Assembly: GCF_947502065.1 (NCBI RefSeq) | Contig: NZ_CANMYE010000002.1 | Coordinates: 186,001 to 250,000, forward strand | Direction of reading: 5' to 3' | DNA from: an uncultured Pseudoteredinibacter sp. | Lineage (GTDB): Bacteria; Pseudomonadota; Gammaproteobacteria; Pseudomonadales; Cellvibrionaceae | Length of the DNA stretch: 64,000 nt | Shown: positions 53,191-63,574 of the stretch, piece after piece | How the letters are laid out: the number at the start of each line of letters is the position of its first letter | Numbering within the stretch: position 1 is the first letter of the stretch | The notes under the pieces: model-generated | Databases searched by the model: none | What the model was told of the DNA's origin: nothing | What the model saw: only the letters and a program-made list of their open reading frames with translations | Made by a program: the position numbers and the translations under genes

Positions 53191-54126
53191 TTAGCGTAGC
53201 TCTTTCGGCAAAGAGAAGCTCACATTCTCTTCTTGACCGCTCATCTCCGCTGGCGGCTTAGCACCTAGAAGCTGCAAACGCTTGATCACATCCTGTACAA
53301 GTACCTCTGGAGCCGAGGCGCCGGCACTTATGCCGATTGATGATATGGACGACAACCAGGTTTCGTCTATATCCCGTGCGGTATCGATTAAATGAGCCTT
53401 AGCACCACAGCGCTCTGCCAGCTCACGCAGGCGATTAGAGTTAGAGCTGTTTGGAGAGCCCACCACCAAAACAAGATCGTTTTCTAGGGCCAGCTGCTTG
53501 ATGGCATCTTGACGGTTTTGGGTCGCATAGCAGATATCGTTTTTACGCGGGCCACGGATCTCGGGAAAACGCTCACGCAGGGCATCAATCACCTTGGCCG
53601 TATCGTCCATGGATAAGGTCGTCTGCGTAACATAGGCCAATTTAGAGGGATCACGAACGGTGAGCGTAGCAACATCAGCCTCGTCTTCCACCAAATAGAT
53701 GCTGCCACCAAAGCCACCATCAAACTGCCCCATGGTACCTTCAACTTCAGGGTGGCCATTATGACCTATAAGTATGCACTCACTTCCTTCGCGACTGTAT
53801 TTTAAAACCTCAATATGCACCTTGGTCACTAGAGGACAAGTTGCGTCAAAAACTTTCAGACGGCGTCGCTTGGCTTCTTCCTGTACGGCTTTGGATACGC
53901 CATGAGCACTAAAAATAACAATGACGTCATCCGGCACTTCGTGCAGCTCATCAACAAATACCGCGCCGCGGTCGCGCAAGCTATCCACCACAAACTTATT
54001 ATGCACCACCTCATGACGTACATAGATGGGCGCACCGTGTATATCCAAGGCCCGATTAACAATATCGATGGCCCGATCTACACCGGCACAAAAGCCACGT
54101 GGGTTCGCTAGGTTAATATTGATCAT
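53191..54126 (-). CDS. ispH: 4-hydroxy-3-methylbut-2-enyl diphosphate reductase
   Basis: A 311-residue iron-sulfur enzyme making isopentenyl and dimethylallyl diphosphate, the last step of the MEP route. The three cluster cysteines are in GFCAGVDRA (Cys12), [11 protein letters not shown] and [11 protein letters not shown]. Also present are [13 protein letters not shown] and [13 protein letters not shown]. Its start touches the stop codon of fkpB at 54126, so it is co-transcribed in the ribF-ileS-lspA-fkpB-ispH group. Confidence 0.97.
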   Translation of the reverse strand: MININLANPRGFCAGVDRAIDIVNRALDIHGAPIYVRHEVVHNKFVVDSLRDRGAVFVDELHEVPDDVIVIFSAHGVSKAVQEEAKRRRLKVFDATCPLVTKVHIEVLKYSREGSECILIGHNGHPEVEGTMGQFDGGFGGSIYLVEDEADVATLTVRDPSKLAYVTQTTLSMDDTAKVIDALRERFPEIRGPRKNDICYATQNRQDAIKQLALENDLVLVVGSPNSSNSNRLRELAERCGAKAHLIDTARDIDETWLSSISSIGISAGASAPEVLVQDVIKRLQLLGAKPPAEMSGQEENVSFSLPKELR

Positions 54127-54593
54127 TAGTGCTTTTGCACTCCATCACAAACCGCCACAGCGATGATGCGCACCTCAAAGATAAGGTCGCGACCGGCTAG
54201 AGGGTGGTTAAAATCAACCTTCACCACATCATCATTTACCTCTGCAACCACACCTGGCAACTCGGCTTGTTGTGCATCCGCAAAAGACACCATCAAACCT
54301 TCTTCCAGCTCAATATCATCTGTGAATGAGTTTTTGGGTATTTCTTGAATATTATTTGGATTGCGCTGACCAAAGCCTTGCTCCGGCGATATAGGAAACT
54401 CTTTTTCATCACCCGCACTCAAGCCCATTAAAACCTGCTCGAAGCCCGGCAGTAAATTGCCATCCCCCACACTGAAGGTCGCCGGCGAACCATCAAACGT
54501 TGAATCGACTAACGTACCATCTGCCATTTTAATGGCAAAGTGCAAAGTTACTTGAGTTCCTGGGCCAATGGCCAATTCTGTCATATCCGTCAT
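54126..54593 (-). CDS. fkpB: FKBP-type peptidyl-prolyl isomerase SlpA/FkpB
   Basis: A 155-residue FKBP of the SlyD/SlpA type: [62 protein letters not shown] and [18 protein letters not shown], with the inserted flap domain. It lacks the His-rich tail of SlyD. It catalyses proline isomerisation and has chaperone activity. It lies between lspA and ispH as in many gammaproteobacteria. Confidence 0.94.
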   Translation of the reverse strand: MTDMTELAIGPGTQVTLHFAIKMADGTLVDSTFDGSPATFSVGDGNLLPGFEQVLMGLSAGDEKEFPISPEQGFGQRNPNNIQEIPKNSFTDDIELEEGLMVSFADAQQAELPGVVAEVNDDVVKVDFNHPLAGRDLIFEVRIIAVAVCDGVQKH

Positions 54594-54680
54594 AAAAGCT
54601 AATCACTTTCTTACCATCAAGCTGCACCAAAAAATATACTGATGCAACTTTGAACCTTTTTTAAGTCGAACTTTTAAACC

Positions 54681-55220
54681 TTATTCGTTCACTTCACTGT
54701 CTTTGCTACGCCAAAGGTCGATCAACAGCATTATGGCGCCAGCACATATCGCACTATCAGCAATATTAAAGGAAGGCCAGCGATGCTGCTGATAATGCAA
54801 AGAAATAAAATCGACCACATAACCTAAGGTCAGTCGATCATAGAGGTTACCCAAAGCCCCACCAAGAATGAGCGCCAAGGCAAGTGGCTCCCATCGTTGC
54901 TCTGGACGAATACGCGCCAACCAAACTACCAGCATGCAGCTAACACTTACAGCAATTGCCGAAAAAAACCAACGCTGCCATCCCCCCTCTTCGCTTAAAA
55001 AGCTGAAGGCGGCGCCATAGTTATACAACAGCAACCAATCGAAAAACGGTGTCACCTCAACCGGCTGCGCATATTGAAAACTGGCCAGAGCCCAAGCTTT
55101 AGTGAGTAAATCAAAGGCAATAACAAAAGCGGCCAAGGCATACCAAAGCAAGGCTTTTTTCCAATACCAAGGGCCGGCCAAAAGACCGGCAGCTTCGCTC
55201 GTAGGTTTAGGCGAATTCAC
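54681..55220 (-). CDS. lspA: Lipoprotein signal peptidase
   Basis: A 179-residue membrane aspartyl protease that removes signal peptides from prolipoproteins. Four helices are visible, with [27 protein letters not shown] and the catalytic Asp pair in [16 protein letters not shown] and [12 protein letters not shown] prefer the GTG at 55220, inside the end of ileS and behind AAGGGGAAG, since an ATG at 55331 would add 37 residues of ileS-overlapping sequence with no family match. The 14-base overlap with ileS suggests coupled translation. Confidence 0.92.
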   Translation of the reverse strand: MNSPKPTSEAAGLLAGPWYWKKALLWYALAAFVIAFDLLTKAWALASFQYAQPVEVTPFFDWLLLYNYGAAFSFLSEEGGWQRWFFSAIAVSVSCMLVVWLARIRPEQRWEPLALALILGGALGNLYDRLTLGYVVDFISLHYQQHRWPSFNIADSAICAGAIMLLIDLWRSKDSEVNE

Positions 55221-58011
55221 GCACTTCCCCTTCACCGGCAACATTTTCGACACAGCGACCGCATATTGTTTCATGCTCGGCAATCTGCCCAACATCTTCA
55301 CGGAAATGCCAGCAGCGCTCACATTTTTCATGGGCCGATTTATTAACCAGAAGCTTTAAGCCTTCAAGTTCGGTTTCCACGGCTTCAGCAGGCGCATCGG
55401 CCAATGACTTTACTTCAGCCGCTGACGTAATTAGTACAAAACGCAATTCATTTGCCAAGCTAGACAAAGAAGCTTGCAGCACATCATCACAATACAACAC
55501 CACCTCAGCCTGCAAGGAACCACCAACAACAGCCTCAGCACGTTTCGCCTCTAAGGTCTTATTGACCTCAGTTTTTACTGCGGCAACTTGTTGCCAGAAC
55601 TTATGCCCCATGGCAGATTCCGTGGCCGCTTCTGGTAAGGCGTACCACTGCTGCACAAAGATAGAACCTTGACGCTCACCAGGAATATGCTGCCACAACT
55701 CATCTGCGGTAAAACTGGTGATGGGCGCCAACCAACGCGTCATTGCTTCGATAATATGATACAAAGCTGTCTGCGCCGAGCGACGAGCAACACTGTCTTC
55801 TTTACAGGTGTACTGGCGATCTTTAATGATATCTAAATAGAAACCACCCAAATCCACCACACAGAAATTATGCAGCTTTTGATAAATTTGGTGGAAGCTA
55901 TAAGCATCGTAGGCCGCAATAATTTCTTTTTGCAGTTCCGCGGTACGCTCAACCGCCCAACGATCTAGGGACAGCATATCTTCGATAGCAAGTTGGTCAC
56001 TCGCTGGATCAAAACCATTCAAGTTCGATAACAGAAAGCGAGCGGTATTACGAATACGACGGTAGGAATCTGCAGTACGCTTAAAGATCTCCTTGGATAC
56101 CGTCATATCGCCACTAAAGTCGGTTGCAGCAACCCATAGGCGAAGTACATCAGCGCCCAAATCTGCAATAATTTCTTTAGGTGGAATCACATTGCCTAAA
56201 GATTTAGACATTTTGTGACCATTGGTATCAACGGTAAAACCGTGGGTTAATACCTGCTTATAGGGTGCGGCGCCATTAATGGCCATTGCCGTTTTCAAAG
56301 ACGATTGGAACCAGCCACGATGCTGATCCGAACCCTCTAAATATAAATCGGCCGGGTAGCGCAAATTATCTCTACGTTGCAGAACGGCGTGATGAGTCAC
56401 ACCAGAATCGAACCATACATCTAAGGTATCAGTAACCTTTTTGTATTTATCTGCATCACCACCCAATAACTCAGCCGCATCTAATTCGAACCACGCTTCC
56501 ATACCATCTTGCTCAACACGCTTAGCGACCTCTTCAATTAAGCGCGGGGTATCTGGGTGTAATTCTTGACTGTCTTTATCAACAAACAAGGCGATTGGCA
56601 CACCCCAAGTACGCTGACGGGAGATACACCAATCAGGGCTGGAATCCAACATGCTGTCGATACGTGCGCGGCCCCAACCAGGAATCCACTCAACATCTTC
56701 GACGGCTTTTTTAACATCATCGCGCAAGCCCTTTTGGCTCATGCTAATAAACCACTGCGGGGTCGCACGGAAGATCAATGGCGTTTTGGTGCGCCAGCAA
56801 TGCGGATAGCTATGCTCGATCTTTTCTTCGCACAGCAATACGTCTTTTTCTTTCAACAGTTCAACGACTGCAGGGTCAACTTTATAAACATGTTGACCGG
56901 CAAAAACTTCGACAATATCGCGGTAAATACCGCTATCATTCAAATAATTTAAAGTACCCAAGCCATAACGCTGTCCAACATTAAAGTCATCGACACCGTG
57001 GTCAGGAGCGGTATGTACACAACCTGTACCTGCATCAGTGGTAACATGATCACCCAGAATCACTGGAATTTCGCGATCGTAAAACGGGTGCGATAAAGCC
57101 AACTTCTCTAAGGCTTCACCTTTACAGCGCGCAATCACTTCAAAGTTTTCTATGCCCGCGCGAGCCATAACAGATTCATGCAGAGCTTCGGCCATTAGCA
57201 AAACCTGCTCGCCCGCCTTAACGGCAACATAGTCCAGTTCGGCGTGCATAGAGACAGCCTGACTCGACGGCAAGGTCCAAGGCGTTGTCGTCCAAATCAC
57301 CACAAACACATTCTCTACACCCGCGAGCGCTGGCATGGCTTCGGCCAGTTTCGAGCCGTCTTTTACCGGATATTTAACATCAATCGAGAATGAGGTTTTG
57401 TTTTGATATTCCACTTCAGCTTCAGCCAATGCCGAGCCGCCAACCACACTCCAATACACAGGCTTAAAACCACGGTGCAAGTGACCGTTCTCAGCAATTT
57501 TGCCAAGTGCACGAATAATATCGGCTTCAAACTGATAGTTCATAGTGAGGTAAGGATTTTCCCACTCACCAAAAACACCTAGGCGAATAAATTCTTTCTT
57601 TTGGCCCTCTACCTGGCGTGCCGCATAATCGCGACACTTCTGGCGAAAGCTTTTGAAATCTAATTTAACGCCGGCCTTGCCGTTTTTCTTTTCTACCTGA
57701 TTCTCGATAGGTAGGCCATGACAATCCCAACCTGGAATATAGGGCGCATCGAAACCGCTCAAGGTTTTCGACTTGATAATAATATCTTTTAAAATCTTAT
57801 TAAGTGAATGGCCAAGGTGAATATCACCGTTAGCGTATGGAGGGCCATCGTGTAAAATGAATTGCTCTGCGCCTTGGCGGGCATCGCGAATCTGCTGATA
57901 CAGATTGTCATCTTGCCATTTTTTCAACATGCCCGGCTCGCGCTGAGCCAGGTTCGCCTTCATGGCAAAGCCAGTTTTTGGCAAATTTAATGTGGCTTTG
58001 TAATCACTCAT
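55207..58011 (-). CDS. ileS: Isoleucyl-tRNA synthetase
   Basis: A 934-residue class I tRNA synthetase charging tRNA-Ile. It has the HIGH-type motif [16 protein letters not shown], the KMSKS motif in [12 protein letters not shown], the editing domain ([15 protein letters not shown] block [17 protein letters not shown]), and a C-terminal zinc site CERCWHF...ICGRC. The ATG at 58011 gives the usual [11 protein letters not shown] start; a GTG three codons earlier is in frame. It is between ribF and lspA in a conserved gene group. Confidence 0.98.
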   Translation of the reverse strand: MSDYKATLNLPKTGFAMKANLAQREPGMLKKWQDDNLYQQIRDARQGAEQFILHDGPPYANGDIHLGHSLNKILKDIIIKSKTLSGFDAPYIPGWDCHGLPIENQVEKKNGKAGVKLDFKSFRQKCRDYAARQVEGQKKEFIRLGVFGEWENPYLTMNYQFEADIIRALGKIAENGHLHRGFKPVYWSVVGGSALAEAEVEYQNKTSFSIDVKYPVKDGSKLAEAMPALAGVENVFVVIWTTTPWTLPSSQAVSMHAELDYVAVKAGEQVLLMAEALHESVMARAGIENFEVIARCKGEALEKLALSHPFYDREIPVILGDHVTTDAGTGCVHTAPDHGVDDFNVGQRYGLGTLNYLNDSGIYRDIVEVFAGQHVYKVDPAVVELLKEKDVLLCEEKIEHSYPHCWRTKTPLIFRATPQWFISMSQKGLRDDVKKAVEDVEWIPGWGRARIDSMLDSSPDWCISRQRTWGVPIALFVDKDSQELHPDTPRLIEEVAKRVEQDGMEAWFELDAAELLGGDADKYKKVTDTLDVWFDSGVTHHAVLQRRDNLRYPADLYLEGSDQHRGWFQSSLKTAMAINGAAPYKQVLTHGFTVDTNGHKMSKSLGNVIPPKEIIADLGADVLRLWVAATDFSGDMTVSKEIFKRTADSYRRIRNTARFLLSNLNGFDPASDQLAIEDMLSLDRWAVERTAELQKEIIAAYDAYSFHQIYQKLHNFCVVDLGGFYLDIIKDRQYTCKEDSVARRSAQTALYHIIEAMTRWLAPITSFTADELWQHIPGERQGSIFVQQWYALPEAATESAMGHKFWQQVAAVKTEVNKTLEAKRAEAVVGGSLQAEVVLYCDDVLQASLSSLANELRFVLITSAAEVKSLADAPAEAVETELEGLKLLVNKSAHEKCERCWHFREDVGQIAEHETICGRCVENVAGEGEVREFA

Positions 58012-58049
58012 TGTCGTCACTTAATAATACGGGCGCAGTAGTGCGCATT

Positions 58050-58997
58050 TTAACGGGCAGCAAACCAAGCTTGCGCTTCGTCCTTATCCCGGTAGATCTG
58101 TTGCTTAAGCTCGTCGAGAGAATCAAATTTCTGCTCGTCGCGCAGTTTATGTTTAAACTCCACTGCAATTTCTTGCTCGTAGATATCGCCCTCGAAGTCA
58201 AATAAATGCACTTCGAGAATTGGCGTGTTTTCTCCACCAATGGTTGGCCTAACGCCCACATTGGCAACGCCTTGCAATAGTTGTCCATCAGCTAGGCTTA
58301 CTTCAACAGCAAACACCCCATTAAGCGGTGAGCGATAGCGATGAAGTTGCACATTGGCTGTTGGCATATCCCATTGGCGAGCCAACTGCTGGCCACGGAT
58401 AACCTTGCCTTCAATTTTATAGGGGCGCCCCAATAAACGTTCGGCCAAGCGAAAATCGCTTGCTTCTAGCGCCGCTCGAATACGGGTACTGCTGATGCGT
58501 TCACCGTCCAGCATCAAGGTTTGGGTGTCCGTCACCTCAAAGCCATAGCGCTTACCCGCATCCAACAGGAACTGATAGTCACCACTGCGATCACAACCAA
58601 AGCGGAAGTCATCACCTATTACCAGGTACTTCACCCCCAAACCATCAACCAGAATTTGCTTTACAAACTCCTCCGCTGATAAGGAGCTGAATCGACGGTT
58701 AAAGGTGACGCAAAAAACGCGATCAACACCCGCCTCAAACAAGGCCTTAGCCTTGTCTCGCACCCGCATTAGTCTTGCAGGGGCTTTTTCACCGGCAAAG
58801 TATTCATGGGGCTGAGGCTCGAAAGTCATCACTACCGAGGCCAAACGCAGGCGCTGGGCCTGATCGCGCACCTGGCGAACGATGGTTTTATGGCCCAGAT
58901 GCACCCCATCAAAGGAGCCAATCGTCACCACACTGCCTCGATGATGAGCCCGCAAATTGGCGATACCGCGAATAAACTCTTGTGCGCCCTGCTGCAT
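58050..58997 (-). CDS. ribF: Bifunctional riboflavin kinase/FAD synthetase
   Basis: A 315-residue enzyme making FMN and FAD. The N-terminal adenylyltransferase domain has VTIGSFDGVHLGHKTIVRQ and ISSTRIRAALEASDF; the C-terminal kinase domain has LGRPYKIEGKVIRGQQLAR, MPTANVQL and the block GVANVGVRPTIGG. It starts with the group ribF-ileS-lspA-fkpB-ispH. Unlike the common order, murJ is not its direct neighbour here: four other genes lie between. Confidence 0.96.
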   Translation of the reverse strand: MQQGAQEFIRGIANLRAHHRGSVVTIGSFDGVHLGHKTIVRQVRDQAQRLRLASVVMTFEPQPHEYFAGEKAPARLMRVRDKAKALFEAGVDRVFCVTFNRRFSSLSAEEFVKQILVDGLGVKYLVIGDDFRFGCDRSGDYQFLLDAGKRYGFEVTDTQTLMLDGERISSTRIRAALEASDFRLAERLLGRPYKIEGKVIRGQQLARQWDMPTANVQLHRYRSPLNGVFAVEVSLADGQLLQGVANVGVRPTIGGENTPILEVHLFDFEGDIYEQEIAVEFKHKLRDEQKFDSLDELKQQIYRDKDEAQAWFAAR

Positions 58998-59124
58998 GGT
59001 CGACTGCTAAGCCCTTTTAAAACACAAAAGGTCGAGTATACCGAAAAGCCCTGTACTGGCCTACAGCAGAAGGGGGAATTACCGGAATAAATTGCCCTTA
59101 TTTAGGGCTGGTAGGGCTGAGTGC

Positions 59125-59445
59125 TTACTGTAAACGGTGGGGAGGTAGCTCAACGGAGACATTGCGAGAACCCTGCATGATCACCCAGCCTTGATAGCGA
59201 TGATTGCCGGTAGAGGTAAACTCGAAGGCAAATTCTCGGCGCAGCCCCATATTACCATTGCCTGCACGCTGAAACTCAATACCCTTGAGGGCAATACTAT
59301 CGTCTAGCAGTTGCACATTTTCCATATTGCAACGTCTAGCGGCGGCCTGAAATGCCAGCTCTTTTACTTTCACAGCCGTTAGCCAATACCAAGCAAAGAT
59401 CGCTACTGGTATTAAGGGCCACCATTGAGACAAGGTATACAACAT
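59125..59445 (-). CDS. DUF3301-family membrane-anchored protein
   Basis: A 106-residue protein with one N-terminal transmembrane helix (WWPLIPVAIFAWYWLTAV) and a basic soluble domain (AARRCNMENVQLLDDSIAL, REFAFEFTSTGNHRYQGWV). It looks like the DUF3301 family of gammaproteobacteria, whose function is unknown. Its first base overlaps the last base of the DUF1415 gene, so the pair is likely translated together. Confidence 0.78.
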   Translation of the reverse strand: MLYTLSQWWPLIPVAIFAWYWLTAVKVKELAFQAAARRCNMENVQLLDDSIALKGIEFQRAGNGNMGLRREFAFEFTSTGNHRYQGWVIMQGSRNVSVELPPHRLQ

Positions 59446-59999
59446 TAGGCTTTTGCCTCCTTACTACGCTGCAGGGCCGCTCTTAAATGGACCACCCCCA
59501 AGCGCTCGGCATGACGTCGATTTCGCTCGGGAATCTTTTCAGGTGAGCTCACCCGCTCTAGCGCTTCGCTTAAGCTACTCTCACGCAGCAAGTGAAAAAT
59601 CGGCCAAGGGCTGCGATTGGTATAATTTTCAGCCTCATCTGCTGAAATACCATCAAAGCAATAATCAGGATGAAAACTCGCCAACTGAAATTCACCAAGA
59701 AAACCTTGTGCTTCTAACAAGGCCTGCAGCAATTCCAAACGGTCAAGATAATCATCAAAATCTTCTAGCCCTGCCGGTACAATCAGCAGTGCAGTTTCAA
59801 TGGCGGGTTCCGCCTGCAGCTGAAAACAGCTGTCAACAAAGTCTTGCAGCTGCTCATGAGGGTCTGAGGCCAGCAGTTGATAATGCACATGATCAAGCAC
59901 AGGGGCTGCGTAGGGACAAAAGTTCTCCCCCACTACAACGCTTTTCACCCAGGCTTGAACCTGGGCAATAATATCTTGTGCCTTTATTTCAGCGCTCAA
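59445..59999 (-). CDS. DUF1415-family protein
   Basis: A 184-residue cytoplasmic protein of unknown function. The start VQAWVKSVVVGENFCPYAAPV and the middle FQLASFHPDYCFDGISADEAENYTNRSPWPIFHLLRE are the family signatures, with several conserved His, Cys and Trp residues that suggest a catalytic or binding site. It ends where the DUF3301 gene begins. The same pair occurs in other gammaproteobacteria as far as I recall. Confidence 0.85.
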   Translation of the reverse strand: MSAEIKAQDIIAQVQAWVKSVVVGENFCPYAAPVLDHVHYQLLASDPHEQLQDFVDSCFQLQAEPAIETALLIVPAGLEDFDDYLDRLELLQALLEAQGFLGEFQLASFHPDYCFDGISADEAENYTNRSPWPIFHLLRESSLSEALERVSSPEKIPERNRRHAERLGVVHLRAALQRSKEAKA

Positions 60000-60030
60000 T
60001 ATAAACCTCGCCCCCGCTCGCTAAAACAAC

Positions 60031-60885
60031 TTAGCTGTATTCGTAGAAGCCGCGACCAGACTTCTTACCTAGCCAACCTGCAGCGACATATTTTCGCAAT
60101 AGTGGTGCCGGGCGGTATTTATCTTCACCCAACTCTTTATGCAGCACTTCCATAATGGCCAAGCAGGTATCTAAACCCACAAAATCAGCCAAGGTCAGTG
60201 GCCCCATTGGGTGGTTCAGACCAAGACGAGCGCCACGATCAATATCATCACGGCTGGCAACACCTTCCTCTAGAGCAAAGATGGCCTCGTTTAGGAACGG
60301 TACCAATAAACGGTTTACCGCAAAGCCGGCTTTATCTTCACAGCTAACGACCTCTTTGCCCATTTGCTCGGCGAAAGCTTTAACTGCTAGGTAGGTTTCT
60401 TCGCTGGTCGCCAAACCTTTAATGACCTCTACCAGCTTCATCACAGGCACAGGATTAAAGAAGTGCAGGCCAATAAACTTCTCAGGACGAGAAATAGCAC
60501 CCGCCATTAAAGTAATACTGATGGAGCTGGTATTAGAAGCCAAAATAGCAGAAGGCTTACAAACCTTATCCAATTCGGCAAACAGCTTTAGCTTAAGATC
60601 AAGGTTTTCACTGGCCGCCTCGATAACCAAGTCACAGTCGGCCAAATCGGCAAGGCCATTCACGGGCTCAATACCAGTCAACACTGCTTGCGCTTCAGCT
60701 TCAACCAACTTACCTCTGGCAACCTGGCCCATCAAACGCTTCTCAATGGCAGCTTTACCATTCTGCGCGGTGGCTAAATCAATATCGGCCAGCTTTACAT
60801 CCAAACCTGTGGCTGCTGCAACCTGGGCAATACCGCCACCCATTTGACCTGAGCCCAATACGCCCACAACTTTAATCTGAGTCAT
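60031..60885 (-). CDS. 3-hydroxybutyryl-CoA dehydrogenase
   Basis: A 284-residue NAD-dependent (3S)-hydroxyacyl-CoA dehydrogenase of the short Hbd/PaaH type. The Rossmann motif is [17 protein letters not shown] (8-24), the catalytic His is in [17 protein letters not shown], and [21 protein letters not shown] with [19 protein letters not shown] follow. It acts on short 3-hydroxyacyl-CoAs in butyrate-type or beta-oxidation pathways. It has (S) specificity, unlike the (R)-specific set at 17.5-20.6 kb. Confidence 0.94.
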   Translation of the reverse strand: MTQIKVVGVLGSGQMGGGIAQVAAATGLDVKLADIDLATAQNGKAAIEKRLMGQVARGKLVEAEAQAVLTGIEPVNGLADLADCDLVIEAASENLDLKLKLFAELDKVCKPSAILASNTSSISITLMAGAISRPEKFIGLHFFNPVPVMKLVEVIKGLATSEETYLAVKAFAEQMGKEVVSCEDKAGFAVNRLLVPFLNEAIFALEEGVASRDDIDRGARLGLNHPMGPLTLADFVGLDTCLAIMEVLHKELGEDKYRPAPLLRKYVAAGWLGKKSGRGFYEYS

Positions 60886-60995
60886 CGTTACTCCAAACGC
60901 TATGCTATTGCTATTAGAAAACCGCGCTAGGATAGAGCCCCAGCAAGGGTTTGGAAAGGGGAACTTGAGTTAAATCTGGAAGGAAAGGTTAAGAA

Positions 60996-61703
60996 CTACT
61001 CGTCATCGCCGCCAAAAATACTGTTTAAAGCATCTTTTTCCGCCGCCGAGACCTCAGCCTCAGCTTCAACTTTATGAATACCGTAGCAAACCTTATTGCG
61101 GCCGCTTTTCTTTGCCTTGTACAAAAAGTCATCAGTCTCTTGAATGAGCTCTTTTGCACTGACAGTGCTATGGCGAGGGTATATGCCAATACCCAAACTA
61201 GCCGTCATTTTAATCTCTAAGGTTTCACCTTTTTGATTACAGATTTCGACATCCATAGCTTCGATATTTTTACGCAGGCGCTCAGCGACCTGAACCGCCA
61301 CCAAGGCCTCTGTGGCCGGCAATATGATAGCGAACTCTTCGCCACCATAACGACACACAACATCGAGCTTACGAAAGCTAGCCAACATGCAATTCGCCAA
61401 GGCCTGCAAAGCCATATTGCCGGCTTCATGGCCGTAGTTATCGTTAATCTTTTTAAAGTAATCGATATCCACCATGATCAAAGAGGTGGACGCTCCACTG
61501 CGGCGAGTACGCTCCATTTCTTGCTCAAGGGCAGAGCTGAAATGGCGATAGTTAGCGATACCGGTTAGCGGGTCAGTCAGTAACTGCTCTTCAAGCTTGC
61601 GCACCTCTGCAGGCCAAGGACAGCTTTCGCCAGCGGGGCACTCAATACCCTCATAGCTAGAAAACTGGTAATCGCTGTTGGAAATCTCTTCACTCATAGT
61701 CAA
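60996..61703 (-). CDS. Diguanylate cyclase (GGDEF domain)
   Basis: A 235-residue soluble protein made almost entirely of one GGDEF domain: DPLTGIANYRHFSSALEQEM, MVDIDYFKKINDNYGHEAG, and the active site CRYGGEEFAIILP. RKLD five residues before GGEEF is the RxxD inhibitory site, so the enzyme should be switched off by its product cyclic di-GMP. The 40-residue N-terminal part (GIECPAGESCPWPAEVRKLEEQ) has two cysteines and no known sensor domain. It probably makes c-di-GMP affecting motility or surface attachment. Confidence 0.93.
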   Translation of the reverse strand: MTMSEEISNSDYQFSSYEGIECPAGESCPWPAEVRKLEEQLLTDPLTGIANYRHFSSALEQEMERTRRSGASTSLIMVDIDYFKKINDNYGHEAGNMALQALANCMLASFRKLDVVCRYGGEEFAIILPATEALVAVQVAERLRKNIEAMDVEICNQKGETLEIKMTASLGIGIYPRHSTVSAKELIQETDDFLYKAKKSGRNKVCYGIHKVEAEAEVSAAEKDALNSIFGGDDE

Positions 61704-61765
61704 TTAAGATAGTACATCTATAGCTCATTGGCACGAAATTAGCTGGCTTTCACAATAAATCAAGG

Positions 61766-63361
61766 CTAACTGTCATAGCGCTTTTGGCGAATGTGATGGG
61801 GCCGGATACCTGAAATCATGAGGCTAAAGGCATAGCTAAAGAGGCCAGCTACCACCAAGGCCAACATAGTATAGCTGCGTTGCCACCAATCCCATTGATA
61901 CCAGTCTTGCCATAGGCTACTTAAATAAAGCAAGACCATGGCCATCACCACATTAGCGAATAGCATACGCAGCGCCAAAGCCCACCAACCAGGCTCAGCC
62001 TGAAACACCTGTTGCCGTCGCAAGCCGACAAAAAGCAAGCCAGCATTTAGGAAGGCCGAGCAAGATGTTGCCAAGGCCAAACCCACATGCCCCAGATTCA
62101 TATAGGTATAGAGCGGCCAAACAAAGGCAATATTGAGTACCATATTGGCAACCATCGCGATAATGCCGTATTTGACGGGTGTTTTTGTGTCCTGCCTAGA
62201 GAAGTAACCAGGTGCCAATATTTTAATCAGCATAAAGGCTACCAAACCGAAGGAATATGCCCGCAAGCTCCAGGCCGCCATCTGAATATCTTCTACGCCA
62301 TATTTACCGTATTGAAACAGCGTGGTCAGAATGGGTTCTGCCAGCAGCATCAGGGCCAATGCGGCTGGCACCGCGATCAACAATACTAGACGCAATGCCC
62401 AATCCATGGTGGCACTGAATTGTTGAGGCTTATCCGCTGAATGCTGGCGTGAAAGGCTCGGTAGAATCACCGTAGCCACTGCGATACCAAACACACCTAG
62501 TGGCAGCTCGGCCAGGCGATCTGAAAAGTACAACCAAGTTACACTGCCCAGTGGCAGCAGGGAGGCCAAAACGGTATCTAGCAACAAATTAATCTGGCTA
62601 ACCGATACCCCAAAGATAGCCGGAGCCATTAATTTTAAGATACGCCGAACGCCTGGGTCTTTCCAATTCGCTTTTGGATAAGGTAATAAACGCAATTGGT
62701 ATAAAAACGGCAGCTGAAACAATAACTGAACAACACCGGCGGCCATCACCCCCCAAGCCAATGCCATCACCGGCTTTTCAAAATATGGACTGGCCCAAAT
62801 CGCAGCGCTAATTAAGCAGATATTGAGCAGCACTGGCGTGGCGGCAGGCACCGCAAAGCGATCGTAGCTATTGAGAATAGCGCCGGCGAAGCCAGTCAGA
62901 GAAATAAGCAATAAATACGGGAAGGTGATACGAATCATATCGCTGGCTAACTCGTAGCGCTCACCACCTTCCATATAAAAACCTGGCGCAAACAACATGG
63001 TCACAACAGGAGCCGCACTCACCACCAATGCCGTTAACAACAGCAAGCTTGAACCCAAGCAACCCGCCACCGCATTGAGTAACTGCCTGACGGCAGCCTG
63101 GGAGCCCTTTTCACGATATTCCGACAACACCGGAACAAAAGCCTGTGCAAAGGCACCTTCGGCAAATAGGCGCCGCATAAAATTGGGGATTTTAAAGGCG
63201 ACAATAAAGGCATCCGCATTGGCATCCGCCCCGAGAAAACGGGCTAGAACGACATCACGAATCAAACCAAGAATACGAGAGAGAAAGGTGAACGCACTCA
63301 CCACCAAGCTGGATTTTAATAAGCCAGGACTGGCCTTAGGCTGCTGCTCTGCCTCAGTCAA
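61766..63361 (-). CDS. murJ: Lipid II flippase MurJ
   Basis: A 531-residue polytopic protein with about 14 helices, moving lipid II across the inner membrane for peptidoglycan synthesis. Family signatures: LVVSAFTFLSRILGLIRDVVLA, ADAFIVAFKIPNFMRRLFAEGAFAQAFVPV and SRQDTKTPVKYGIIAM. I choose the TTG at 63361, which has GGGGGAAG seven bases before it and gives a family-like length; a frame to 63466 adds 35 residues without family character. It is divergent from the DUF1445 gene. Confidence 0.94.
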   Translation of the reverse strand: MTEAEQQPKASPGLLKSSLVVSAFTFLSRILGLIRDVVLARFLGADANADAFIVAFKIPNFMRRLFAEGAFAQAFVPVLSEYREKGSQAAVRQLLNAVAGCLGSSLLLLTALVVSAAPVVTMLFAPGFYMEGGERYELASDMIRITFPYLLLISLTGFAGAILNSYDRFAVPAATPVLLNICLISAAIWASPYFEKPVMALAWGVMAAGVVQLLFQLPFLYQLRLLPYPKANWKDPGVRRILKLMAPAIFGVSVSQINLLLDTVLASLLPLGSVTWLYFSDRLAELPLGVFGIAVATVILPSLSRQHSADKPQQFSATMDWALRLVLLIAVPAALALMLLAEPILTTLFQYGKYGVEDIQMAAWSLRAYSFGLVAFMLIKILAPGYFSRQDTKTPVKYGIIAMVANMVLNIAFVWPLYTYMNLGHVGLALATSCSAFLNAGLLFVGLRRQQVFQAEPGWWALALRMLFANVVMAMVLLYLSSLWQDWYQWDWWQRSYTMLALVVAGLFSYAFSLMISGIRPHHIRQKRYDS

Positions 63362-63467
63362 TGGAATGCTTCCCCCAAGCGGGGCCCTCGCTCCTTCATC
63401 ACAAAGATAGGCCCAGTAAAAAGCGGCATTGTCGCACAGATTAGCGGCAAGCACACAGCCGGCCAAA

Positions 63468-63494
63468 GGGGTGATAAAATATTTTTATCACCCC
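63468..63494. promoter_or_regulatory. Palindrome in the murJ-DUF1445 divergent region
   Basis: GGGGTGATAAAA and its exact complement TTTTATCACCCC flank TAT. It lies 107 bp before murJ and 80 bp before the DUF1445 gene. A perfect 12-bp palindrome between divergent genes fits an operator; it could also be a hairpin. It is different in sequence from the GGGGTCAGA family. Confidence 0.5.
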
Positions 63495-63574
63495 TAGCAA
63501 AGAGCCTGCATTGGACTTTGCGAAGCCAACTGGCGAAACTGCCCAGCTTAGTATTAATTTGAAGGAAATCAGCC

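Noticed and set aside
61217..61568. Open frames on both strands inside the diguanylate cyclase gene
   Set aside because: They are shadows of a clearly conserved GGDEF domain and show no features of their own. The same applies to the long reverse frames within groEL, ileS, pilY1 and the aldehyde dehydrogenase gene.
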